Shown here piece by piece: positions 14,979-21,632 of a stretch of DNA of 23,595 nt. The stretch is from the NCBI GenBank assembly GCA_002448495.1, contig DJYL01000207.1:1-23595 (forward strand), written 5' to 3'. The first letter of the stretch is position 1. The number at the start of each line of letters is the position of its first letter. The notes under the pieces were generated by a model. The model saw nothing but the letters and a program-made list of their open reading frames with translations. It did not search any database and was not told the DNA's origin. A program made the translations under genes and the position numbers. Source of the DNA: Pseudoselenomonas ruminantium. Its GTDB lineage: Bacteria > Bacillota > Negativicutes > Selenomonadales > Selenomonadaceae.

Positions 14979-17099
14979 ATGGGCATTGTCATTAAGCCAA
15001 CAGCATATATTTCATGGATTCCCTACGGGAAAATTGTTCTTCAGCCTACGGATGCCTATATCTCATGGATGCCCCAGGGCAGAATAAGCATTAGGCCACA
15101 GATTGCTGCCGCATGGGTACCGATGGGGAAAATCCACCTCAAGATGCAAATTCTCGCCACCATAGTGCCGTCCACCAGCGTACAAGTAAAAGCCACGGCA
15201 GATGTAAAAAGGCAGGTGGCGCAAGGGAATGGGGTGTTTGCAGATACTAGACGTAGCGGCATTAAAACCGAGAAGGTTTCTGCGGATACCAAACGGCAGA
15301 TAGAATCTGCTTCTGTAGCATGGACGAACGCAGACCTGCTCAGAAAGTTGGCAATGCCAGAGAAGGGTTCAGCAGATACGGCAAGGTTAGTAAGTTGCCA
15401 GTACGCCAAAGCAAATGCAGATACATCGCGCATTCTGTCCATGAATTTCTGTGTACGGCGAAGCAAATGCCTGCGGCAGATTAGCAAAAGGGAACAGGCG
15501 TCAGCTGACACCATCAGCAGACTGGGTATAGATGTTTTGTCCATGGCAGATACTTCATGCAGTTTGGGTTGGGGAGCACCAGCTGTAAGCCATACACGGC
15601 GACAGGTTATAAAGTTCCAATCACGCCTTGCCGACACATCAATTCGTGTACCGGTGATGCTGGAGTACGTTGAACCGAAACATCAAACAGTTAAGGCAAA
15701 ACGGCTGAAAACCATGAAGACATCGTCCATTATGGATAATTTCCGTGAGCACGGCATCCGCTCTTTCTCCGTGTCGCTGGGTGAACTGACGCTTTCGGAC
15801 AGTTTTCAGCTGGAAACAGTGCAGCCCTTGAATATTGACGATTCTGTACAAGGACAGATTTTTGACTACCACTTCCATTTTCTCGTGGAGGAAACCAGTC
15901 AGCGGGATTTGGTACAGACGGTGAAGGGGATGTATTCCAAGGACAAGCTGCTCTACAGTGCCATCAGCTTCTTCCTCAATGAGTTTGGGGTGTCCTACTA
16001 CGCCGAGGGCATAGCCAAGGCGCTGGGGCTGAAACTGGATATGACTTGTGACGATTTCATTCCGTCACAGAACTTTGAGGACAGCGGTATGACCTATCAA
16101 GACTTCATTTCCGCATTGTTCGGTTGGACATCAAAACTGCCCCAGCGTCAAATAAACGTCTTTATCCGTGGAGATACCCTGCATATTATTCAGCGAGGCA
16201 GGGAGCGTTCTGTCGTAGATATTACAGACTGGCCACATAGCAGGCCGATCATCGAACGGAAACTTGTCCGCTCCATCTGGCATAGCACCATGGAAAATGC
16301 CAGTAGGGTGCATAATGATGAGGATACTGAGCCGAAAGGTTTCACCGGGACTATCTCGCTTGGGGAAATCAGCAGATCCTATTCCAACGGCTTTCTGACC
16401 CACGAAACCAACGAGAAGGGCTATACCGATTATGTCTATGACGGTGAATACCTGTCGGAAAAGAGCACCCACAACAAGGACGGCTCCACCAGCCGGACAG
16501 AGTATTTTTATGCTAAGACCAACAGGGACATCTACCTCTTCAAGGAAAAGGAGCGCACCACTGAAGCTATCAATGACGGGCAGGAACACGATATCTATGA
16601 TTGGACAGACTGGAACAACCAAAATGGTACGGAGCGCATAACCTACCATGCTCCCCTTGGCTATGGCTGGTATTCCACTGTGGTGTATGTGGATGGGGAA
16701 CTGGAAGGCAGCAGCTTGTCACAAGGCAAGCCCGGAGGCAAGGCCAGCCGCTTCACAATCGACCAGTCCAATCTGAGCCTGGGGGCTGAGTACGATACGG
16801 GTGATGACGATGACGGCCCCAAGTACGAATCCCTCATCGACACAGAGTTTCCAGTTATAGGCGAAGATTATCTATGGGAACTGACCAAAGCCATAGAGTG
16901 GCTGAACCGCAAGACGCAGGAGACTGTCACTGTGGAGGTCGTAGCTAATGTTCGTAGCGGTGTGCCGGATGTGAAGCATATCGTGGATTTTACCGAGCGG
17001 ATTAAATTCAACGGCAGTGAGTATTTCCTGGTGTCCAATGTCGTGGAGCTTACCCCAAGAAGTCTGCGGCAGACAATTAAAATGACGAGGTGGTACTGA
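14979..17099 (+). CDS. Repeat-bearing tail hub / tail-tip protein
   Basis: This 706-residue protein is probably the tail hub (tail-associated protein). Residues 9-56 hold three WxPxGxI repeats and residues 74-224 hold about eleven 14-residue ADTxR repeats. From about residue 255 the protein changes to a baseplate-hub-like part. This includes a QRDLVQTVKGMYSKDKLLYSAI helix region, GLKLDMTCDDFIPSQNFEDSGM, NVFIRGDTLHIIQRGRE and the C-terminal KFNGSEYFLVSNVVELTPRSLRQTIKMTRWY, which fits hub proteins of the gp27/Tal kind. An inserted Tyr/Gly/Asp-rich stretch near residues 470-600 (YVYDGEYLSEKSTHNKDGS and after) resembles short YD-type beta repeats. No peptidase motif is evident. Hub assignment rests on position and C-terminal pattern. 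Confidence 0.75.
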   Translation: MGIVIKPTAYISWIPYGKIVLQPTDAYISWMPQGRISIRPQIAAAWVPMGKIHLKMQILATIVPSTSVQVKATADVKRQVAQGNGVFADTRRSGIKTEKVSADTKRQIESASVAWTNADLLRKLAMPEKGSADTARLVSCQYAKANADTSRILSMNFCVRRSKCLRQISKREQASADTISRLGIDVLSMADTSCSLGWGAPAVSHTRRQVIKFQSRLADTSIRVPVMLEYVEPKHQTVKAKRLKTMKTSSIMDNFREHGIRSFSVSLGELTLSDSFQLETVQPLNIDDSVQGQIFDYHFHFLVEETSQRDLVQTVKGMYSKDKLLYSAISFFLNEFGVSYYAEGIAKALGLKLDMTCDDFIPSQNFEDSGMTYQDFISALFGWTSKLPQRQINVFIRGDTLHIIQRGRERSVVDITDWPHSRPIIERKLVRSIWHSTMENASRVHNDEDTEPKGFTGTISLGEISRSYSNGFLTHETNEKGYTDYVYDGEYLSEKSTHNKDGSTSRTEYFYAKTNRDIYLFKEKERTTEAINDGQEHDIYDWTDWNNQNGTERITYHAPLGYGWYSTVVYVDGELEGSSLSQGKPGGKASRFTIDQSNLSLGAEYDTGDDDDGPKYESLIDTEFPVIGEDYLWELTKAIEWLNRKTQETVTVEVVANVRSGVPDVKHIVDFTERIKFNGSEYFLVSNVVELTPRSLRQTIKMTRWY
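15003..15146 (+). repeat. Three WxPxGxI protein repeats in the hub-like gene
   Basis: Residues AYISWIPYGKIVLQ, AYISWMPQGRISIR and AAAWVPMGKIHLK are tandem copies. Their tryptophans are at residues 13, 30 and 46 (spacing 17 and 16). Each would form a short strand-turn-strand unit. Confidence 0.8.
15198..15650 (+). repeat. Array of about eleven 14-residue ADTxR repeats
   Basis: Ala-Asp pairs occur at residues 74, 88, 102, 118, 132, 147, 176, 190 and 218. Degenerate copies lie near 162 (SKCLRQI) and 204 (SHTRRQV). The usual spacing is 14 residues, with a few of 15-16. The best copies read ADTxR followed by a hydrophobic pair, for example SADTKRQI, SADTARLV and NADTSRIL. Confidence 0.85.
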
Positions 17100-17323
17100 T
17101 GAACGGAATATATGGGCTGGCTGAATCCATCAAGGCTGGCATGAAAAGAGCAAAGAAGCAATCCGAGCAGAAAGCCCTGCGGGGCGTTATCCAGGGTGGC
17201 AGAGTACATATCGGTGCTCACAGCTACCCCATGAAGGCAGCGGTGGATGTGAATACCGATGACGGCAGTCTGGTCTGGGTACAGCTGGCCAAGAGTGGAA
17301 CAGCTGTAATTGTAGGAGCGTGA
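17099..17323 (+). CDS. Small tail-region protein, unknown
   Basis: This is a 74-residue protein of unknown function. ATG 17099 overlaps the stop of the hub-like gene by one base (TGATG), which fixes the start; GTG 17090 is in frame but lies within the upstream gene with no better site. The N-terminal third is a basic amphipathic helix (LAESIKAGMKRAKKQSEQKAL). The rest looks like a small beta barrel (GRVHIGAHSYPMKAAVDVN, LVWVQLAKSGTAVIVGA), similar in appearance to OB-like or beta-barrel domains of tail adaptors. It lies between the hub and the next tail-tip gene and is followed by a four-base gap. Confidence 0.75.
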   Translation: MNGIYGLAESIKAGMKRAKKQSEQKALRGVIQGGRVHIGAHSYPMKAAVDVNTDDGSLVWVQLAKSGTAVIVGA

Positions 17324-17327
17324 GGTC

Positions 17328-18599
17328 ATGCACAGGACAAGAGTAACGGCAGTCGGCAATACCAAGGCACAGGCTGATGGCAAGTGGCTGAACATAATCG
17401 GAAATAAAGCTATTGCTGTCGGAGATTTTATCTGGACAGACGGCAGATGTATCTACGGTAACATCTCCGAAGGAGGAGGCGCGGCTCCTGTTATCAATAG
17501 CAGTGAGCCGTATGTACCGATTTTCATGGAAGACGGTACGCATTGCCTTTATCACAATGACAAATTGAAAACTGGCAGAAAAGATGCAAAGCATAAACTT
17601 ATGGCAAATCGTGGCAGTGAGGTCGTGTTCTCGGATGCCTACAGGGGGCTGGATGTGTCCGTTGGTGCTTCTGGGGAAGTGCAGGAACTCAAATACGAGC
17701 GGTATTCTCATAGAAATGGCGCATTGGGCTATTGGTTCAAGGATTATGGTGGAAGCATAGGGGCAAAGTTGGGAATTTACTTTGAATGGGAACCGCAAGA
17801 CCATTATTGGTTGGTCGAAACAGAAACTGCGTTTGAGCAAATGAAATATGCCCAAGTATTGCAGGAAGGTGCAAAGCAGACGGCAGAACGGGCTTTGCTG
17901 GAACTGGAAAAGCAGGCTCCGTCTGGTGAGGGGGAATCAATGACCGTCCTTCCGGAAAAAGAATGCAGGATAACCGGTGGCTGGTATGAATCAGAGCAGG
18001 ATTACTGTTTGTTTTTGGAAGGGAATGCACAGGCGTTATACATGTCGGGCAGAAATCTTGGCATCTATGATGACAGGGAACGATGCTGGCAGGCAGATTT
18101 TGGCACACTCTATTCCTTGGCAGTTGAATACCTGTTAGAAATGGTGGCTACACCGAAGGGGATTACCATACTGCGAGGTCGACATAACAACAATGGCAGC
18201 TGGCGTTTGACGTATCTGCCCTTGGACGAAGAGTATGGTGAACCATATCATTTTGTGGATTCCATTAAAAGTACAGACCTGCGCTTGCCGGATGGCTTCA
18301 AGGTGACCATGAGCCGCAATAACAAGGAGCGAATTGAGTACATGGGGTATGAGCCGGATTCCTACAGCTATGAACTGAAATCACCACAGGGACAGCAAAT
18401 CTGTGAGGTCAATGGCTATGAGCCAGGACAAAGACTGCTGGCCTGCAAGCTGCGCCCACGGACATGGCTAGTGGCTTTCGATGTCAAACTGTACCGTGTA
18501 AAAAACGGCGAGAAGAAGCTGATTGAGGGTGACTACAATCATCGTAACGCTCGCTTGCGGCCTATGAAGGATTGGAAAAATTGGATGAAGGGGGAATGA
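17328..18599 (+). CDS. Tail tip / tail fibre-region protein, unknown family
   Basis: This 423-residue protein is the last structural gene before lysis, where siphophages place tail-tip or fibre proteins. The N-terminal segment (VTAVGNTKAQADGKWLNIIGN, then VGDFIWTDGRCIYGN) is beta-rich and may anchor to the hub. A helical stretch at about 170-200 (FEQMKYAQVLQEGAKQTAERALLELEKQ) separates it from a second beta-rich half with repeated Gly-Tyr and Tyr-Glu pairs (YMGYEPDSYSYEL, NGYEPGQRLLACKLRPRTWL). I do not recognise a receptor-binding or enzymatic domain. It is separated by four bases from the small gene before it and three from the holin. Confidence 0.8.
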   Translation: MHRTRVTAVGNTKAQADGKWLNIIGNKAIAVGDFIWTDGRCIYGNISEGGGAAPVINSSEPYVPIFMEDGTHCLYHNDKLKTGRKDAKHKLMANRGSEVVFSDAYRGLDVSVGASGEVQELKYERYSHRNGALGYWFKDYGGSIGAKLGIYFEWEPQDHYWLVETETAFEQMKYAQVLQEGAKQTAERALLELEKQAPSGEGESMTVLPEKECRITGGWYESEQDYCLFLEGNAQALYMSGRNLGIYDDRERCWQADFGTLYSLAVEYLLEMVATPKGITILRGRHNNNGSWRLTYLPLDEEYGEPYHFVDSIKSTDLRLPDGFKVTMSRNNKERIEYMGYEPDSYSYELKSPQGQQICEVNGYEPGQRLLACKLRPRTWLVAFDVKLYRVKNGEKKLIEGDYNHRNARLRPMKDWKNWMKGE

Positions 18600-18602
18600 T
18601 TT

Positions 18603-18995
18603 ATGGATGCATTTTTAGATATCAGATGCTGGGCAGCAGGAGCAGGAGCTGCTCTAGGGGAGTATCTCGGCAGTTTTGATAGCCTGCTTTATGCATTGGT
18701 GGCTTTTATCGTGACGGACTACATCACCGGAGTGCTCTGTGCCATAGTGGAAAAACGGCTTTCCAGTTCCGTGGGCTTCCGTGGCATTTGCCAGAAGGTC
18801 TTCATCATGGCCTTGGTCGGCGTGGCAAATGTGCTGGATTTCCATATGGTAGGTGGTGGTTGTGTCCTGCGTACGGCAGTTATCTTCTTCTACTGCGCTA
18901 ATGAGGGCATTTCCATTGTGGAAAATGCTGCGAGGATTGGTCTGCCAGTGCCGGATAAGCTGACGGAAGTCATGAAACAGCTTAAGAACAAATGA
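18603..18995 (+). CDS. Holin, phage_holin_4 (toxin secretion/phage lysis) family
   Basis: This is the membrane pore protein that times lysis. The 130-residue protein has the family's pattern. A hydrophobic segment (LLYALVAFIVTDYITGVLCAI) carries the DYITG signature, and a short cytoplasmic loop with VEKRLSSSVGFRGI follows. A second segment (KVFIMALVGVANVLD) and a third (LRTAVIFFYCANEGISIVENAARIG) precede a charged C-terminal tail ending KQLKNK. The NEGISIVEN motif is typical. A purine-rich site AAGGGGGAA precedes ATG 18603. The endolysin that usually follows is absent; a terminator and the recombination module come next. Confidence 0.93.
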   Translation: MDAFLDIRCWAAGAGAALGEYLGSFDSLLYALVAFIVTDYITGVLCAIVEKRLSSSVGFRGICQKVFIMALVGVANVLDFHMVGGGCVLRTAVIFFYCANEGISIVENAARIGLPVPDKLTEVMKQLKNK

Positions 18996-19012
18996 ATATC
19001 GAATAGGTTATT

Positions 19013-19048
19013 GCCTGGTGGGAGAAATCCTGCCGGGCTTATTTTTTT
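19013..19048 (+). terminator. Rho-independent terminator of the late operon
   Basis: GCCTGGTGGG (19013-19022) pairs with CCTGCCGGGC (19029-19038) over ten positions, three of them wobble pairs, around a six-base loop. TTATTTTTTT follows. It lies 18 bases after the holin stop and closes the structural operon. Confidence 0.9.
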
Positions 19049-19062
19049 GCTAAAAATCATTA

Positions 19063-19201
19063 TTTCTGTCCTTTCAATGGTGAGAGGGCAGATTATTTCG
19101 GCAAAATGCTGCTTTCTTCTCTTTAAGAAAGTAGCGGGGATTGGTGACCAAGATTGTAATTTTTGTCCTCTTACATATGAGAGGGTTGATTTTTTCGGCT
19201 A
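19063..19201. repeat. Pair of 42-base direct repeats, 97 bases apart
   Basis: Copies at 19063-19104 and 19160-19201 agree at about 31 of 42 positions. Their best-kept blocks are TGTCCT, TGAGAGGG, GATT and TTTCGGC. Each copy contains a small dyad, CCTTTC...GAGAGG in the first and CCTCTT...GAGAGG in the second, with compensating differences. No gene covers this stretch. Confidence 0.65.
19108..19135. promoter_or_regulatory. 28-base inverted repeat between the direct repeats
   Basis: GCTGCTTTCTT (19108-19118) and AAGAAAGTAGC (19125-19135) form eleven pairs with one wobble around a six-base loop. The following sequence is GGGG, not a T-run, so this is not a terminator. Confidence 0.6.
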
Positions 19202-19224
19202 TATACAGGGAAAGGCAATCTTCT

Positions 19225-19248
19225 CCAAAATTTTGGTGGCACAAAATT
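19225..19248. promoter_or_regulatory. Overlapping palindromes before the recombination operon
   Basis: CCAAAATTTTGG (19225-19236) is a perfect palindrome. AATTTTG (19229-19235) and CAAAATT (19242-19248) are perfect arms around six bases. A further perfect dyad, TTGGTGACCAA, lies at 19141-19151. These are candidate operators or recombinase-binding sites for the operon starting at 19279. I found no convincing promoter boxes in 19049-19278. Confidence 0.5.
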
Positions 19249-19278
19249 GCGCCGCAAATTAAAAGCGGAGGTCAAGTG

Positions 19279-19653
19279 ATGACAGAAAAACAGCAAGAAG
19301 AAATTAAATCTCTAAGACAAGCGGGGCTGGGGTATAAGAAGATAGCGGCAACCATGTCTCTGTCAGAGAATACCATCAAGTCCTATTGCATCCGAAATAA
19401 GCTAAAGGCAGGTGATGGGCAGATGGTTTGCTTGGAATGTGGCCAGTCCATTACGCAGCCTACAGGTCAGAAGGGGAAGAAGTTCTGCTCCGATACTTGC
19501 CGCATCAAATGGTGGAACCATCACACAGACCTGATGAAGGCCAATGCCGTCTGTGCTCATTGTGGCAAGCCGTTTCATGGTAGGGCTGGTAGAAAGTATT
19601 GTTCTCACGCCTGCTACATAGCAGAAAGGTTTGGTGATACCCATGTCTCATGA
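19279..19653 (+). CDS. HTH and double zinc-ribbon protein of the recombination operon
   Basis: This 124-residue protein is probably a DNA-binding accessory or regulator. Residues 9-40 form a helix-turn-helix of the sigma-like or resolvase-like type (LRQAGLGYKKIAATMSLSE then NTIKSYCIRN). Two zinc ribbons follow: C51, C54, C70, C74 and C92, C95, C108, C112. GGAGG lies seven bases before ATG 19279. The longer open frame from 19141 runs through the palindromic leader and lacks a ribosome-binding site. Similar small HTH-zinc proteins stand ahead of serine recombinase pairs in many Firmicutes elements, as far as I recall; the exact role is not established by the sequence. Confidence 0.8.
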   Translation: MTEKQQEEIKSLRQAGLGYKKIAATMSLSENTIKSYCIRNKLKAGDGQMVCLECGQSITQPTGQKGKKFCSDTCRIKWWNHHTDLMKANAVCAHCGKPFHGRAGRKYCSHACYIAERFGDTHVS

Positions 19654-19819
19654 TTTAATGCTGAAGGAGGCCAAGTATCAGTCAGCCATGCAGGTGTTTC
19701 GTGGCTGGTTGGAACAGGGCATTATCACACAGGCGGATTATGTCAAGGCAGAGCAGTTGATGCGCGAAAAATATCATCCGCTGCTCGGTACATTATTCTC
19801 GAACATGGCGTTGACTTAG
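19643..19819 (+). CDS. Small SHOCT-like protein
   Basis: This 58-residue protein overlaps the HTH-zinc gene by 11 bases. The core LEQGIITQADYVKAEQLMREKY follows the pattern of the short SHOCT domain, a small helical module often found at protein termini or as free-standing small proteins, with the ending HPLLGTLFSN. ATG 19643 is used; ATG 19658 (MLKEAKYQ) is an alternative. Its constant place between regulator-like and recombinase genes suggests a helper for recombination, perhaps binding a recombinase, but no experiment or motif proves it. The recombinase gene starts 43 bases after its stop. Confidence 0.7.
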   Translation: MSHDLMLKEAKYQSAMQVFRGWLEQGIITQADYVKAEQLMREKYHPLLGTLFSNMALT

Positions 19820-19862
19820 GCTCAGCGTAGAGTGATATATAGTAGGAAAGGAGGGCATGCTC

Positions 19863-21632
19863 ATGAAGAAGATAGAACGTATAGAGCCAAAGGTTCCGCA
19901 GATTAAGCGGAAAAAGAAGGTAGCGGCATACGCCCGTGTTTCAATGGAAACCGACCGGCTGAACCATTCCTTGTCGGCACAGGTTAGCTATTACAGCCAG
20001 CTTATACAGAAAAATCCTGAGTGGGAATATGCAGGAGTATATGCCGACAGCTTCATATCTGGCACCAGCACCAAGAACAGGACGGAGTTTCAGCGACTGA
20101 TTGCTGACTGTGAGGCTGGGAAGGTAAATATTATCCTGACCAAATCAATAAGCCGTTTCGCACGAAACACAGTTGACCTGCTATCAACGGTACGGCGGCT
20201 CAAGACCATCGGCGTGGAGGTGCGGTTTGAGAAGGAAAATATCAGCTCCACGAGCTCGTCCGGGGAAATCATGCTATCCATTTTGGCCAGTTTTGCGCAG
20301 GAGGAGAGCGTCAACATATCCAATAACGTCAAATGGGGTACAAGAAAACGCTTCGAGAAGGGCATTCCCAACGGACGTTTCAGAATTTATGGCTACCGCT
20401 GGAAAGGTGACCAACTGGTGGTAGTGCCAGAAGAAGCCGCCATCGTGAAGCGCATCTTTCAGAATTTCCTCGATGGCAAATCGAGACTGGAAACAGAACG
20501 GGAATTTGCCGCCGAGGGGATTACCACCAGAGCAGGATGCCGCTGGGTTGATTCCAATATCAGGGGTGTGCTTACGAACATCACTTACACAGGAAATATG
20601 CTTTTTCAGAAGGAATACCTCGATAGTCCGCTTACCAAAAAGCGGAAGAAGAATCACGGCGAACTGCCTCGCTACTGGGTGGAGAACACTCATGAAGCCA
20701 TAATCGATAAGGAAACCTTCGATTATGTCCAGCAGGAGATGGCACGGCGGCGTGAACTGGGAGCCATAGCCAATAAGTCCATACCTACCACCTGTTTTAC
20801 CAGTAAGCTGGAATGTGGCGTGTGCCATCGACATTATGTTCATTCAATGAAATATAGCCCCAACGGTTATCGGCAGGAATATTGGATATGCTCTTCCAAG
20901 AAAGATGGTAAGACAAAATGCAGAAGCAAGTTTTTGCCTCAACGTATTTTGGAAAGAGTCTGCGCCGAAGTACTGGACCTGACAGAGTTTGATGAAGATG
21001 TGTTCTTGCAAAGCATCGCGAAGATTATCGTAGTCAGACACCATGAACTGGAATTTCATTTCTACGATGGCAGGGTGGTACTGAAGCATTGGATATCGAA
21101 TCTCAAAAAGGAATCATGGACAGAAGAACGCCGAAAAGCCAAAGCAGAGGAAATGAAATATAACCCGCCCCACGGACATTGTATGAGCGGTAAGATTCGC
21201 TGCGGCAAGTGTGGGGAAACCTTCGCAAGACAAGCGGCACATCCGTATAAGGACGGAACTCAGGCAATAAAGTGGCGGTGCCATGGAAGGAAGAATGGCT
21301 GTGATGCCAATGCAATTGATGAGGAAATTCTCAAGTCCATTTACATGGAAATTTCCGGCTGTGATGAATTCAGTGAGGACAGGATGGCAGCCGACATTGA
21401 CCATATTACGGTAGTTTCCAATAGCGAGATGGTTTTCCACTTTGCCGATGGCAGGGAAATTTCCCATGGCTGGCAGAAGCTGGTGCGTCCACGTCCAAGG
21501 CATACCGAAGAGTACAAGGCATATATGAGCAGGCTTAATAAGGAACGCTGGACTGACGAGCGGCGGCAGCATATGAGTGAAATCATGAAAACTATGCGGA
21601 AGGAGGAGAGCTACCGATGGCAAAAACAGTAA
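19863..21632 (+). CDS. Large serine recombinase 1, with duplicated C-terminal module
   Basis: This is a 589-residue site-specific recombinase. The resolvase domain opens with VAAYARVS, giving nucleophile S27. SISRFARN supplies the conserved arginines of the active site, so it looks catalytically intact. A recombinase domain follows (IVKRIFQNFLDGKSRLETEREF...GVLTNITYTGNMLFQKEY). The C-terminal part is unusual. It has a zinc ribbon starting C318-x2-C321, then a DGR strand and W419-TEERR, and then a second ribbon starting C447-x2-C450 with DGR and W563-TDERR. The coiled coil normal in this family is not apparent. ATG 19863 is chosen over 19857 because GGAGG is eight bases away. It overlaps recombinase 2 by 16 bases. 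Confidence 0.93.
   Translation: MKKIERIEPKVPQIKRKKKVAAYARVSMETDRLNHSLSAQVSYYSQLIQKNPEWEYAGVYADSFISGTSTKNRTEFQRLIADCEAGKVNIILTKSISRFARNTVDLLSTVRRLKTIGVEVRFEKENISSTSSSGEIMLSILASFAQEESVNISNNVKWGTRKRFEKGIPNGRFRIYGYRWKGDQLVVVPEEAAIVKRIFQNFLDGKSRLETEREFAAEGITTRAGCRWVDSNIRGVLTNITYTGNMLFQKEYLDSPLTKKRKKNHGELPRYWVENTHEAIIDKETFDYVQQEMARRRELGAIANKSIPTTCFTSKLECGVCHRHYVHSMKYSPNGYRQEYWICSSKKDGKTKCRSKFLPQRILERVCAEVLDLTEFDEDVFLQSIAKIIVVRHHELEFHFYDGRVVLKHWISNLKKESWTEERRKAKAEEMKYNPPHGHCMSGKIRCGKCGETFARQAAHPYKDGTQAIKWRCHGRKNGCDANAIDEEILKSIYMEISGCDEFSEDRMAADIDHITVVSNSEMVFHFADGREISHGWQKLVRPRPRHTEEYKAYMSRLNKERWTDERRQHMSEIMKTMRKEESYRWQKQ

Noticed and set aside
15056-15637. 193-codon open frame on the minus strand
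   Set aside because: It is a shadow of the ADTxR repeat region; the repeats are coherent only in the plus-strand frame.
17187-17855. 222-codon open frame on the minus strand
   Set aside because: It crosses two plus-strand tail genes and their junction and has no start signal.
19141-19278. N-terminal extension of the HTH-zinc protein from GTG 19141
   Set aside because: No ribosome-binding site there, the extension lies over palindromes and a direct repeat, and ATG 19279 has a good site.
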